The notes under the pieces are model-generated. The model ran no database searches. It had not been told where the DNA came from and saw only the letters and a program-made list of their open reading frames with translations. Shown here one piece after another: positions 25,093-34,476 of a stretch of DNA of 64,000 bases (the first letter of the stretch is position 1; each line of letters opens with the position of its first letter). The translations under genes were made by a program, and so were the position numbers. The stretch covers positions 107,804 to 171,803 of the forward strand of contig NZ_JXXK01000004.1 in assembly GCF_000949455.1 (NCBI RefSeq), read 5' to 3'. Source of the DNA: Ruthenibacterium lactatiformans. GTDB lineage: Bacteria > Bacillota > Clostridia > Oscillospirales > Ruminococcaceae.

Positions 25093-26520
25093 ATGAAACG
25101 TACACTTGCGACCCTTATGGCATTGTGCATGATGCTTTCCCTGGCCGCCTGCGGCGGCTCCGGCGCTTCCAGTGTTCCCGCCTCCGTTTCCGCCTCCGCC
25201 CCCTCATCCGGCAGCGAACCCGCACCCGCCGATGGCGCCGTGCTCAACATCTGGTGCTGGAACGACGAGTTCCAAAGCCGGTTCAACGACTATTATCCCG
25301 AGGTAAAGGAAGTGGCGGAGGACAAATCCACCACCACGCTCAACGACGGCACGATCGTCAAGTGGACCATCAATCCCAACGAGAACAACAATTACCAGAA
25401 CAAGCTGGACGAGGCCCTGCTGGCGCAGGATTCCGCCGCAGCCGACGACAAGATCGATATTTTCCTCATCGAAGCGGATTACGCGCTGAAGTATGTGGAT
25501 TCCGACTACACGCTGGACGTACGCGGCGATATCGGCCTGACGGACGCAGACCTGTCCGGGCAGTACCCGTACACCCAGGACATCGCCACGGCCGGCGGCA
25601 AGCTGAAGGGCGTCACCTGGCAGGCCACCCCCGGCCTGTTCGCCTACCGGCGCAGCATCGCCAAAGACGTACTGGGCACCGACGACCCCGCTCAGGTGCA
25701 GGAGGCCCTGTCTGATTGGGACAAATTCAACGCTGTGGCCGAACAGGCCGCCGCGAAGGGCTACAAGATGCTGTCCGGCTATGACGACAGCTACCGCACT
25801 TTCTCCAACAACGTCTCCGCCCCATGGGTGACGGGCACCACCGTAACTGTGGACGAAAACCTGATGAAGTGGGTGGAACAGACCAAGACCTACACCGACA
25901 ACGGCTACAACAATAAATCCAGCCTGTGGAGCGACGTGTGGGCCGCGGACCAGGGCCCCGACGGCAAGGTGTTCGGGTTCTTCTATTCCACCTGGGGCAT
26001 CAATTTCACGCTGCTGGGCAATTCCCTGGAAACGCCCGAGGCCGAGGGCGGCAAAGCCGAAGCGGGCAACGGCATCTACGGCGATTACGCCGTCTGCGAA
26101 GGCCCGCAGCCGTATTACTGGGGCGGCACATGGATCTGCGCCGCGGCCGGCACCGACAACACCGCCGCCATTGCGGACATCATGCGCAGCCTCACCTGCG
26201 ACAAGGCCATCATGAAGCAGATCACCGAGGATACGCAGGATTACACCAACAACGCCCCGGCCATGGAGGAGCTTGCCTCCAGCGACTTCAAATCCGATTT
26301 TCTGGGCGGCCAGAACCACATCGCGCTGTTCGCCGCAGCCGCGCCCAACATCGACATGAGCAACGCCGGCCCCTACGACCAGGGGCTGAACGAAAGCTTC
26401 CAGGGCGCGTTCAAGGATTATTTTGACGGCGCGGTGGACCTGGAAACAGCCAAGACCAATTTCCAGACGTCCATCGGGGAAAAATACCCTGAACTTACCG
26501 AAGTAGTGTGGCCCGAATAA
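25093..26520 (+). CDS. Sugar-binding lipoprotein of an ABC importer (beta-glucoside locus)
   Basis: A 475-residue lipoprotein: signal peptide MKRTLATLMALCMMLSLAAC with lipobox Cys20, a Ser/Ala/Pro-rich linker, then a solute-binding fold (VLNIWCWNDEFQSRF, then KLKGVTWQATPGLFAYRRSI). Family members bind oligosaccharides outside the membrane and deliver them to the permeases. A strong AAGGAGG precedes the ATG. Placement with GH94, GH1 and LacI suggests cellobiose or cello-oligosaccharides. A hairpin after the stop may raise its level above the permeases. Confidence 0.92.
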   Translation: MKRTLATLMALCMMLSLAACGGSGASSVPASVSASAPSSGSEPAPADGAVLNIWCWNDEFQSRFNDYYPEVKEVAEDKSTTTLNDGTIVKWTINPNENNNYQNKLDEALLAQDSAAADDKIDIFLIEADYALKYVDSDYTLDVRGDIGLTDADLSGQYPYTQDIATAGGKLKGVTWQATPGLFAYRRSIAKDVLGTDDPAQVQEALSDWDKFNAVAEQAAAKGYKMLSGYDDSYRTFSNNVSAPWVTGTTVTVDENLMKWVEQTKTYTDNGYNNKSSLWSDVWAADQGPDGKVFGFFYSTWGINFTLLGNSLETPEAEGGKAEAGNGIYGDYAVCEGPQPYYWGGTWICAAAGTDNTAAIADIMRSLTCDKAIMKQITEDTQDYTNNAPAMEELASSDFKSDFLGGQNHIALFAAAAPNIDMSNAGPYDQGLNESFQGAFKDYFDGAVDLETAKTNFQTSIGEKYPELTEVVWPE

Positions 26521-26541
26521 ACGCAGCCACGGCTCAAACGC

Positions 26542-26566
26542 GCGGGGCGGGCGACGCCCGCCCCGC
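26542..26566 (+). other. Intercistronic hairpin between lipoprotein and permease genes
   Basis: Perfect 11-bp GC stem GCGGGGCGGGC with loop GAC. Only a short pyrimidine stretch follows (ATTCCTCT), so partial termination or 3'-end protection of the lipoprotein mRNA is likely. Confidence 0.65.
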
Positions 26567-26594
26567 ATTCCTCTGAAAAGGACAGGTGACCGAT

Positions 26595-27527
26595 ATGCAA
26601 GCGCGCACGGCAGGCCGAAAGCACCGCTCCATCCGCTACGCCAAATGGGGCTATCTTTTCATCGCCCCGTTTTTCATCGCCTTTGCGGTGTTCCAGCTCA
26701 TCCCGCTGGCCTCCACGGTATATTACAGCTTTTTTGAATATTTCCGCAGCGGCCTGAAGGAGATCGGCCCCAATTTCGTGGGGCTTAAGAATTATGCCGA
26801 GCTGTTCCGCACCGATTTGCCGAAATACTTCGGCAACACGCTGCTGATGTGGATCATCGGCTTTGTGCCGCAGATTGCCGTGTCGCTGCTGCTGGCGGCC
26901 TGGTTCACGGACACGCGGCTGCGCCTGCGCGGCCAGGGCTTTTTCAAAACGGTCATCTACATGCCCAACCTCATTATGGCCTCGGCCTTTGCCATGCTGT
27001 TTTTCGCCTTGTTTTCCGACAACGGGCCGGTCAACGCCGCGCTTGTTTCCGCCGGCTTTCTGGAAGAGCCGTTCCGCTTTTTATCCAGCGTGGCAGGCAC
27101 GCGCGGGCTGGTGGGCCTGATGAATTTTCTCATGTGGTTCGGCAACACCACCATCCTGCTGATGGCCGCCGTCATGGGCATCGACCCCGGCCTTTACGAG
27201 GCTGCCGAGATCGACGGCTGCACGCCCGGCCAGATGTTCCGGCGCATCACACTGCCGCTTATCCGGCCCATCCTTGTGTATGTGGTCATCACCTCGATGA
27301 TCGGCGGGCTGCAGATGTTCGATGTGCCCCAGATCCTGACAAACGGCAAAGGCAGCCCGGACCGCTGCGCCACCACGATGATCATGTATCTGAACAACCA
27401 CATGTACAGCAAAAACTACGGCATGGCGGGGGCGGTCTCCACGGTGCTGTTTCTGGTGTGCGCGGTGCTGTGTATCGCCGTGCTGAAAACACTGGACCGC
27501 AGCAAGGAAGGAGGCGCAGGGAAATGA
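26595..27527 (+). CDS. Sugar ABC importer permease, MalF family (beta-glucoside locus)
   Basis: A 310-residue six-helix permease with the EAA loop YEAAEIDGCTPGQMFRRITLPLIRP. The ATG at 26595 is preceded by AGGTGA 5 nt upstream; a GTG at 26586 in the same frame sits too near AAGGA. It overlaps the next permease by 4 nt (ATGA). Together they form the channel for the lipoprotein at 25093. The ATPase is encoded elsewhere. Confidence 0.92.
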   Translation: MQARTAGRKHRSIRYAKWGYLFIAPFFIAFAVFQLIPLASTVYYSFFEYFRSGLKEIGPNFVGLKNYAELFRTDLPKYFGNTLLMWIIGFVPQIAVSLLLAAWFTDTRLRLRGQGFFKTVIYMPNLIMASAFAMLFFALFSDNGPVNAALVSAGFLEEPFRFLSSVAGTRGLVGLMNFLMWFGNTTILLMAAVMGIDPGLYEAAEIDGCTPGQMFRRITLPLIRPILVYVVITSMIGGLQMFDVPQILTNGKGSPDRCATTMIMYLNNHMYSKNYGMAGAVSTVLFLVCAVLCIAVLKTLDRSKEGGAGK

Positions 27528-28417
27528 CGTCTGCCCAAACGGAAAAAGCAAGCTCCCGGCTGCGGCGCGCAGGGCGCGCCCGCGCGGCTTCAACGGCCCG
27601 GCGGGCGGCAGCCTACACGGTGCTGGGGCTGCTGTGCTTTTTGTGCCTGTTCTTCTTTTACATCCTGCTCATCAACGCAACGCGCACCCATTTTGAGATC
27701 CAGCGCGGCTTTTCCCTGCTGCCCGGCCGTTCGCTGCTGACGAACCTGAAAAGCGTGCTGGCCAACGCCAACATCCCCGTGCTCTCCGGCATCCGCAACA
27801 GCCTGCTTGTCTCGGCGCTCTCTGCGCTGCTCAGTGTTTATTTTTCAGCGCTCACCGCCTACGGCATCCATGCCTATGACTTCAAATTCAAAAAGCTGGC
27901 CTTTACGTTCATCCTGCTCATCATGATGATGCCCACACAGGTATCCGCGCTGGGCTTTGTTCGGCTCATCACCAAAATGGGCATGGCCGACACCCTCGCA
28001 CCGCTGTTTCTGCCCAGCATCGCGGCGCCCGTTGTATTTTATTTCATGCTGCAGTACATGGAAGGCAACCTGCCCATGGAGATCGTCGAGGCCGCGCGCA
28101 TTGACGGTTCGGGCGAGTTTTCCACCTTCAACCGCATCGTGCTTCCCATCCTCAAGCCCGCTTTGGCCGTGCAGGCCATCTTCACTTTCGTCAACACCTG
28201 GAACAACTATTTCACCCCCGCCCTTGTGCTGAGCAGCAGCGGCAAAAAGACGCTGCCCATCCTCATTGCACAGCTGCGCAGCGCGGATTTTCTTAAGTTC
28301 GATATGGGGCAGGTGTATATGATGGTAGCCATCGCCATTCTGCCGGTCATCGCCGTATACCTTTGCCTCTCCAAATTTATCGTGCGCGGCGTGGCCCTCG
28401 GCGGCGTGAAGGGCTGA
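27524..28417 (+). CDS. Sugar ABC importer permease, MalG family (beta-glucoside locus)
   Basis: The 297-residue protein has a basic N-terminus of about 28 residues, six membrane helices and the EAA loop VEAARIDGSGEFSTFNRIVLP, and ends in VRGVALGGVKG as is usual for the second permease of these importers. Coupled to the first permease by an ATGA overlap. It is the last gene of the LacI-lipoprotein-permease-permease transcript, which ends at the terminator at 28453. Confidence 0.92.
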   Translation: MTSAQTEKASSRLRRAGRARAASTARRAAAYTVLGLLCFLCLFFFYILLINATRTHFEIQRGFSLLPGRSLLTNLKSVLANANIPVLSGIRNSLLVSALSALLSVYFSALTAYGIHAYDFKFKKLAFTFILLIMMMPTQVSALGFVRLITKMGMADTLAPLFLPSIAAPVVFYFMLQYMEGNLPMEIVEAARIDGSGEFSTFNRIVLPILKPALAVQAIFTFVNTWNNYFTPALVLSSSGKKTLPILIAQLRSADFLKFDMGQVYMMVAIAILPVIAVYLCLSKFIVRGVALGGVKG

Positions 28418-28452
28418 GCGGAAAACGCCTGCGTTTACAGCACAAAAGGCGG

Positions 28453-28494
28453 CGCCGCCGCATCCGGCAACGGGTGCGGCGGCGTATTTTTTAT
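28453..28494 (+). terminator. Rho-independent terminator of the beta-glucoside importer operon
   Basis: A 14-bp GC-rich stem (28453-28466 with 28471-28484, loop GCAA) followed by TATTTTTTATTTTT. Confidence 0.9.
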
Positions 28495-28620
28495 TTTTGT
28501 GCCGGCGCAGTGCATATCCGCGGCCGCGCCCGGCACACTATCACAAGACGCATGCGCCGGCGGGCGGGGCGCACCGCTCCCCCGGCGGCCGGCCCAACGC
28601 AAAAAAAGGAGCGAATGAGG

Positions 28621-29088
28621 ATGACTTTGACAAAAAAGGAGCAGGGCCTGCTGAAGGACCTGCAGAATGAAGAAAAACTGTGCGTGGAAAAGTACCGCAA
28701 GGCCGCCGAAAATGCCTGCGACGCCAAGCTGCAGCATATCTTTGAAAAAATCGAAAAAGCCGAACAGAGCCATTACGACACCGTGACGGGTATGCTGGCG
28801 GGCACCCTGCCCGCCCAACAGGGCCAGCAGAGCAAAGGGCAGGCCTCCCGTCAGAAGGCGGAAAAGGACCTGAAATCCACGGCCAGCCGCGCTGAAAAAC
28901 AGCGCGACGCCTATCTGTTGTCCGATCTGTTGGGCACGGAAAAATATGTCTCCGGCGTGTACAACACCGCCGTGTTTGAGTTCAGCGACGCCAAGGCGCG
29001 CCAAGTGCTGGCCGCCATCCAGCAGCAGGAACAGGAACACGGCAAACAGCTTTCGGACTATATGCAGGCCAACAACATGTATTGCTGA
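28621..29088 (+). CDS. CotF-like spore coat protein (ferritin-like helical bundle)
   Basis: A 155-residue, helix-rich, charged protein: LTKKEQGLLKDLQNEEKLCVEKY, AQKLQHIFEKIEKAEQSHY-type heptads, and a C-terminal QQQEQEHGKQLSDYMQANNMYC. The two-helix repeats, and YLLSDLLGTEKYVSGVYNTA, match the Coat F family, which includes spore coat proteins of Bacilli and Clostridia. It suggests a spore-forming host. Two in-frame ATGs lie 6 nt apart; 28621 has AAGGAG at 9 nt. It is alone, with a terminator on each side. Its exact role in the spore is not shown. Confidence 0.72.
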   Translation: MTLTKKEQGLLKDLQNEEKLCVEKYRKAAENACDAKLQHIFEKIEKAEQSHYDTVTGMLAGTLPAQQGQQSKGQASRQKAEKDLKSTASRAEKQRDAYLLSDLLGTEKYVSGVYNTAVFEFSDAKARQVLAAIQQQEQEHGKQLSDYMQANNMYC

Positions 29089-29108
29089 GACACCATCTTT
29101 TTCATCCG

Positions 29109-29140
29109 GAAAGGCTGCCCGCGGGGCGGCCTTTCTTTTT
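29109..29140. terminator. Terminator between the CotF-like and TetR genes
   Basis: GAAAGGCTGCCC pairs with GGGCGGCCTTTC (loop GCG, with G-T pairs) and CTTTTT follows. The genes converge. Confidence 0.8.
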
Positions 29141-29149
29141 GTGGTTCCT

Positions 29150-29740
29150 TCAGCTCAGGATCTTGCGGACGATGCCGTACAGCACCGGTTTCATATTGTC
29201 CACGGTGTCCGGCTTGCCCTCAATGATGGAGGAATAGCATACGGAACCCAGCATCTCGATGATGACGAATATCATCTTGAACAGCTCGTCCTCTGTATAC
29301 CGGGCCGCCAGCGGGCTTGCCTCCAGGTCCCGCATCAGCCGCGCCCAAAGATGGCCGCGCCGCTCGCTCATCTGTTTTGCCACCATAGGCCAAGAAAAAT
29401 TCCGCTCAACAAGCCGAAGGACCAGCTTGTTGCGCTTGAAATATTCCACCACATAATCCAAAAGAAGCAGCACGTTCTCCACAAAATCCGGCGTGCGGCG
29501 TTCATCCAGCCATTCGTATGCTTCTTCCAGAACCTGGGCCGAGATATTATAGACCAGCTGTCCCAGCAATTGATCCTTATCGTGAAAATACAGATAAAAC
29601 GTGCCCTTGGCCACGTTCGCTCCGCGGACGATCTCGTCCACCGAAGTCTTGGCCACGCCCTTTTCCGTGAACAACGCGTAGGCGGCGTCCAGCAGGCTCT
29701 GACGCTTTTGTTCCTTGCGGGATTCCATCGGTTCGCGCAT
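29150..29740 (-). CDS. TetR-family transcriptional regulator
   Basis: The protein of about 196 residues starts MREPMESRKEQKRQSLLDAA and has the helix-turn-helix TSVDEIVRGANVAKGTFYLYF. The C-terminal ligand domain is hydrophobic and specific to this protein. AAGGGG lies 8 nt before the ATG at 29740; a longer version from 29773 is possible. It faces the MMPL operon, and four 13-bp palindromes fill the gap, so it very probably represses that operon and itself. The inducer is unknown; a lipid or hydrophobic toxic compound would suit an MMPL target. Confidence 0.92.
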   Translation of the reverse strand: MREPMESRKEQKRQSLLDAAYALFTEKGVAKTSVDEIVRGANVAKGTFYLYFHDKDQLLGQLVYNISAQVLEEAYEWLDERRTPDFVENVLLLLDYVVEYFKRNKLVLRLVERNFSWPMVAKQMSERRGHLWARLMRDLEASPLAARYTEDELFKMIFVIIEMLGSVCYSSIIEGKPDTVDNMKPVLYGIVRKILS

Positions 29741-29850
29741 ACGCGTTTTCCCCTTTCCGCCGCGGCGCGGCATTTTCCCCGTTCTTTCCCGCTTTTAGTA
29801 TACCTCCCGCGCGGCGGCGATTGCAAGAGCTGTCTTTCGGTTCAGCAAAA

Positions 29851-29950
29851 TGACCAAAAGTCATTGTTTTCGTTTTGTGACTATTGGTCATTAATTGGAT
29901 TGACTAACGGTCATAACAAGACTATACTATTCAACGTTGACTGTTGGTCA
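29851..29950. promoter_or_regulatory. Four TetR-type palindromic operators
   Basis: TGACCAAAAGTCA (29851-29863), TGACTATTGGTCA (29878-29890), TGACTAACGGTCA (29901-29913) and TGACTGTTGGTCA (29938-29950). The shared pattern is TGACY-N4-GTCA. Site 3 overlaps the MMPL -35, site 4 lies just past its start point, and sites 1 and 2 lie toward the TetR gene. Confidence 0.88.
29900..29928 (+). promoter_or_regulatory. Sigma-A promoter of the MMPL operon
   Basis: TTGACT (29900-29905), 17 bp, TATACT (29923-29928), embedded in the TetR operators. Confidence 0.85.
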
Positions 29951-30001
29951 GTTTGATCCGCGGCATCGGCTGCCGCAAAAATTCAAAGGGAGCGTTGAGC
30001 A

Positions 30002-32089
30002 ATGGAACATTTTGCGCGCTGGGTGGTACGGCACCGCAAAGCGGTGCTGGCGGCCGCCGTGCTGCTGCTGATCCCATCCGTGTTCGGTGCCGCAGGCACC
30101 TATATCAATTACGATATCCTCACCTATCTGCCGCCGGAGTTGGATTCCATGGTGGGCGAAGGATATCTGGAGGACGATTTCAACATGGCCTCCACCTCCA
30201 TGATCACCGTGGAGAATATGTCCACCGCGGACACACTTGCCCTCAAGAGTGAGCTGGAGGCTGTTGCGGGTGTAAAAAACGTGCTGTGGACGAGCGACAT
30301 CCTGGACGTAACTACGCCAAAGGAAATGCTGCCGGCCGACATCCAGAAATTCTTTTACAGCGAAAACGGCGCCACACTGCTGCTGGTCCAGTTCGAAAAC
30401 CCAAGCGCCCATGCCGTGACCATGCAGGCGCAGCGCACCATCAAGGATATCCTGCGCAAGGACTGCTTCATCGGCGGAATGTCCGCCATTCTGGAAGACA
30501 CAAAATCCCTGGTAAACCAGGAAATGCCCGTCTACATCCTGTGTGCCGTGGGGGCGTGTCTGGTGGTGCTGTTCCTCAGCATGAAAGAAACGGTTGTACC
30601 CCTCATCTTCATGCTGGGCATGGTATTCCCCATTGTCTACAACTTTGGCACCAATATCTTTCTGGGGCAGATCAGCTACATCACCGAGGCTTTGGCCACG
30701 GTGCTCCAGCTGGGCGTGACGATGGATTTCTCCATCTTTCTGCTGCACCGGTTCGAGGAAGAAAAGCGTTCCTGCCCGGATGAGGACGAGGCAATGGTGC
30801 GCGCCGTGCAAAAGACGTTCTCCTCCATTCTGGCAAGTTCGCTCACCACCATCGCAGGCTTCCTCGCAATGTGCACCATGCGCCTGACACTGGGGCGCGA
30901 CATCGGCATCGTAATGGCCAAGGGCGTGTTGCTGGGCGTTGTCAGCACTGTGACGATCCTGCCCGCGCTCATCCTTACGTTCCGGCGCTCCATCGCGCGG
31001 CATACCCACCGTACCTTCATCCCTAAGCTGCGCCGTACCTCCCGTTTCGTGGTGCGCCGGTATATTCCCATCCTCGCAGTGTTCGTGCTCTGCTTCATTC
31101 CATTCAGCGTGGCGCAGGCGAAAACGCCTGTATACTACACACTATTCGACAGCCTGCCGCAGGACCTCGCGGGGATTCAGGGTACCAGCCGCCTGAAAGA
31201 GGACTTCGGCATGACGACTTCCCATTTCATCATCGTGGACGACGGCTTGCCGGCCCGCGACATGGAGGCGCTCACCGATGAGATCGAGCAGGTGGACGGC
31301 ATCCGCCAGGTGCTCAGCTATGAAAAGTTTTTGGGCGGCGGCGTTCCCCGGGAGGTTCTGCCCACCGAGGTGCGTCAGATCTTCTGCGCAGGCGGCCACG
31401 AGATGCTGCTGGCCAATTCCAGCTATGAGAGCGGCACCGAAGCTCAAAACGCCCAACTGGACGCTCTGAACGCCATTGTCAAGCGTTACGACCCCAACGG
31501 CGTGATTACCGGAGAGGGTGCAATGACAAAAGACCTGATCGAAGTGGCGGACGTGGATTTCCGCAGCGTCAGCATCGCCAGTATCGCAGCGGTTTTCCTC
31601 ATCATCGCCATTTCATTCCGCTCAGCGTCCATTCCGGTGCTTCTGGTGGCCGCCATCGAAAGTGCCATTATGATCAATATGGGCATCCCCTATTTTACCG
31701 GCACGACGCTGCCCTTTGTGGCCAGCATCGTCATCGGCACCATCCAGCTCGGCGCAACGGTGGACTACGCCATCCTGATGACCACCCGCTTCCGGGAAGA
31801 GCTGAATGCGGGGCGCTCCACCAAGGACGCCGTGCAGACGGCCGTGGAGCAGTGCAGCCAGAGCATCCTCACCAGCGGACTGACGTTTTTCGCGGCAACC
31901 TTCAGCGTTTCACTGGCTTCCCGCATGGAACTTATCAGCAGCCTGTGCCGTCTCATCAGCCGCGGCGCGCTCATCAGCATGCTTGTGATTCTGCTGGTGC
32001 TGCCCGCGCTGCTTATCCTGACGGCGCCTCTCATCCGGAAAACCACCTACCATTGGCTCAGCAAAGAAAAGGAGACGAAAACCGTATGA
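30002..32089 (+). CDS. MMPL/RND-family membrane transporter
   Basis: The 695-residue protein has two halves, each with one helix, a large outer domain of about 120 residues and five further helices, the MMPL plan. Typical pieces are YITEALATVLQLGVTMDFSIFLLHRF in the first half and GTIQLGATVDYAILMTTRFREE in the second; the Asp in each is the proton-relay position of the family. Such pumps export lipids or hydrophobic compounds with the proton gradient. AAGGGAG precedes the ATG. It overlaps the next gene (ATGA), so the heptad-repeat protein is its likely partner. Controlled by the TetR operators. Confidence 0.92.
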   Translation: MEHFARWVVRHRKAVLAAAVLLLIPSVFGAAGTYINYDILTYLPPELDSMVGEGYLEDDFNMASTSMITVENMSTADTLALKSELEAVAGVKNVLWTSDILDVTTPKEMLPADIQKFFYSENGATLLLVQFENPSAHAVTMQAQRTIKDILRKDCFIGGMSAILEDTKSLVNQEMPVYILCAVGACLVVLFLSMKETVVPLIFMLGMVFPIVYNFGTNIFLGQISYITEALATVLQLGVTMDFSIFLLHRFEEEKRSCPDEDEAMVRAVQKTFSSILASSLTTIAGFLAMCTMRLTLGRDIGIVMAKGVLLGVVSTVTILPALILTFRRSIARHTHRTFIPKLRRTSRFVVRRYIPILAVFVLCFIPFSVAQAKTPVYYTLFDSLPQDLAGIQGTSRLKEDFGMTTSHFIIVDDGLPARDMEALTDEIEQVDGIRQVLSYEKFLGGGVPREVLPTEVRQIFCAGGHEMLLANSSYESGTEAQNAQLDALNAIVKRYDPNGVITGEGAMTKDLIEVADVDFRSVSIASIAAVFLIIAISFRSASIPVLLVAAIESAIMINMGIPYFTGTTLPFVASIVIGTIQLGATVDYAILMTTRFREELNAGRSTKDAVQTAVEQCSQSILTSGLTFFAATFSVSLASRMELISSLCRLISRGALISMLVILLVLPALLILTAPLIRKTTYHWLSKEKETKTV

Positions 32090-34407
32090 AAAAGTTATTG
32101 CAGAAAACCACGGCCGTTCTGGTAAGCGCGGCACTGGCCGTCACCTGCGCCCTGCCCGCCTTTGCCGAACAGCCCACAGAGGGCGTGACGAAAGACGAAA
32201 ATGTGTTTCTGATCCTGAACCCGGACGGTTCGGTGAGCGAACAGATCGTCAGCGACTGGCTGCACAGCGATACCGGCTTTGACGCTGCGGCGGACCGCAG
32301 CACACTCTCCGGCATCACCAACCTGAAAAGCGACGTGCTGCCCGCGCAGGACGGCGAAAACCTGACCTGGACCACCGAGGACAACGATATTTATTATCAG
32401 GGCACCACAACGCAGACGCCTCCCGTGACCGTGGATATTACCTATACGCTGGACGGCCGGTCCATCACCGCCGATGCGCTGGCGGGCAAAAGCGGACACC
32501 TTGTGATGCGCTTGGCTCTGACCAACAACGAGGGACAGGAAATGGAGATTGCCGGCAGCCGGCGCAAGGTGTACACGCCGTTTTTCACTGTGGCCGCGGC
32601 CACGCTGCCCACGGGCTCCTATACCAACATTGCCGCACAGCACGGCACCGTGCAGACGGACGCAAAAACGCAGCTCGTCTGCTTTCTCGCCATGCCGGGC
32701 ATGGCCGAGACCTTCGGCGGTCTGCTGCCGGAAGCGCTGTCCGGTCTTGAAGATTACATGCTGGACGAACTGGTCATCGAGGCGGACGTAAAAGACTGTA
32801 CACCTCCGGCATTTATGCTGGCCGCAGCCACAAGCATGGACCAGTTGACCTCAGAGCTGGACATTCCCGACCTCTCCGGCCAGATGAGCCAGCTCGAGGA
32901 TGCGACCGCGCAGCTCCAGAGCGGCGCAGCCACACTGCATGAGGCTACGGGCACGCTGCAGAGCAAAATGGACGAATTCGCCGCCAGCTACGCCACCTTC
33001 GACACCGGCCTGGACAATGCTCTCAGCGGCGCGCAGCAGGTGCAGAGCGGCGCGCAGAACCTGCTGGACGGTGCAAAAAGCCTGGACAACGGCACACAGC
33101 AGCTGGCGGATGGCACACAGCAGCTGAACAACGGCGCACAGCAGCTGGCCGGCCGGCTGAACGGCACTCTCGTACCCGCTCTGGAGGGTGCCGCCGCGCA
33201 GCAGGCAGCCCTGCAGCAGCAGATGGACGCGTTGGCAGACCAGCTCGGCCATGTGCAGCTGCCCGATGTGGACGCGCTGAAAAAGCAGCTCGGCGCAGGT
33301 GTGGGCCAGGTGTTTGACGGCGCTGCACAGGGTGCGGCGAAAGCCGCCGCCCAAAGCGTGGGCGACGCTGTAAAGAGCGGCGCACTGCAGGCTGCGGACG
33401 CAGCCGTTGCGCAGGCAGCACCGGCCGCGGCGCAGGGCGTTGCATCCAAAGCCGCGCAGGATGTTTCCTCCGCGCTGGCAGCCGCGCTGCAGCCCTATGT
33501 GGACAGCGGAAAAATGACATCTGACGAAATGAACGCCGTCATTGCGGAGGCCGCCGGAGCGGCTCAGGGCGCGGCTGCCAAGGTGGATGCGGCAGGCATG
33601 GTTCAGGGCGCGGTGGGCAAAGCCGTTACCGGCAATGTGACCGTGGATGCCGACGCAGCGGCCGGACAGATTGTGGCCGCGATGGCTCCCGAAAAGGAGG
33701 CCGCCGTAAACCAGGTGACCGCCGCACTGAACGGGCTGGACACCGCAGCGCTGAAGGCCATGCTGCTGCAGTTCCAACAGCTTTCCGGCGACGCGCAAAC
33801 GATGATGGGTTCGGTAAAATCCCTGACGGACGCACTGTACAACACCGACGCTCCGTCGGACCAGAACACTGTTGTAGGAGCGGCCGGAGCTCTGGCGGCC
33901 GGCGCGCAGAGCGCGCAGGACGGCGCGGCCTCCCTTCGCGACGGCGCGGCGCAGCTCACCGCCGGCGCGGCACAGCTGAGCAACGGCGCCTCCAGCCTGA
34001 GCGCCGGCCTGACGCAGCTCTCCGGCGCAAGCAAAACAGTCCGTGACGCCATCGGCCAATTCCGCACCGGCGCGGGGAGCCTGAACGACGGCGCGGCACA
34101 GCTGCAGGACGGGCTGGACACCTATGCCAGCCAGGCCATCGGAAAGCTGACCGAGCTTGCGGGCTCCGCCGACACCTCCGCGCTGCAGGACGTGCTGAAG
34201 GCGCTGGAAACCCGCGCGCAGAGTTACACCTCTTACACGGGCAGTGCGGACGGCGTGCGTGCCAATGTAAAATTCGTGATGAAAACAGCCGGTCTGCCGG
34301 AGGAGGAAACGACATCCTCTTCCGACACGGAAGATTCGGAGGCCGCACCGCAGGACAAAACCCCGGACGCCTCCTTCTGGGACCGGGTCAAGAATCTTTT
34401 CTCCTGA
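32086..34407 (+). CDS. Secreted or anchored protein with LxxG heptad repeats (YhgE/Pip-like), MMPL partner
   Basis: The 773-residue protein has a signal peptide (cleavage near ALPAFA) and an N-terminal beta-rich domain of about 230 residues (FLILNPDGSVSEQIV, MPGMAETFGGLLPEALSGLEDY). A long helical region follows with repeats of the xxxLxxGaxxL type such as GAQNLLDGAKSLDNGTQQLADG, broken here, and again near the end (DGAASLRDGAAQLTAGAAQL). Such repeats occur in YhgE/Pip-type and MMPL-associated proteins of Firmicutes. No C-terminal membrane helix is seen; it ends FWDRVKNLFS. It probably forms an extracellular stalk for the MMPL pump, by inference from gene order. Confidence 0.8.
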   Translation: MKKLLQKTTAVLVSAALAVTCALPAFAEQPTEGVTKDENVFLILNPDGSVSEQIVSDWLHSDTGFDAAADRSTLSGITNLKSDVLPAQDGENLTWTTEDNDIYYQGTTTQTPPVTVDITYTLDGRSITADALAGKSGHLVMRLALTNNEGQEMEIAGSRRKVYTPFFTVAAATLPTGSYTNIAAQHGTVQTDAKTQLVCFLAMPGMAETFGGLLPEALSGLEDYMLDELVIEADVKDCTPPAFMLAAATSMDQLTSELDIPDLSGQMSQLEDATAQLQSGAATLHEATGTLQSKMDEFAASYATFDTGLDNALSGAQQVQSGAQNLLDGAKSLDNGTQQLADGTQQLNNGAQQLAGRLNGTLVPALEGAAAQQAALQQQMDALADQLGHVQLPDVDALKKQLGAGVGQVFDGAAQGAAKAAAQSVGDAVKSGALQAADAAVAQAAPAAAQGVASKAAQDVSSALAAALQPYVDSGKMTSDEMNAVIAEAAGAAQGAAAKVDAAGMVQGAVGKAVTGNVTVDADAAAGQIVAAMAPEKEAAVNQVTAALNGLDTAALKAMLLQFQQLSGDAQTMMGSVKSLTDALYNTDAPSDQNTVVGAAGALAAGAQSAQDGAASLRDGAAQLTAGAAQLSNGASSLSAGLTQLSGASKTVRDAIGQFRTGAGSLNDGAAQLQDGLDTYASQAIGKLTELAGSADTSALQDVLKALETRAQSYTSYTGSADGVRANVKFVMKTAGLPEEETTSSSDTEDSEAAPQDKTPDASFWDRVKNLFS

Positions 34408-34411
34408 CATG

Positions 34412-34453
34412 CACGGAAAAAGCGCGTGGAATGTTCCACGCGCTTTTTCCGTG
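34412..34453. terminator. Bidirectional terminator after the MMPL operon
   Basis: A 20-bp perfect inverted repeat (34412-34431 with 34434-34453) with A-run and T-run on the arms. It ends both the MMPL operon and the small gene on the other strand. Confidence 0.9.
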
Positions 34454-34476
34454 TGCCGCTTTCCGGCGGAGCAGGC

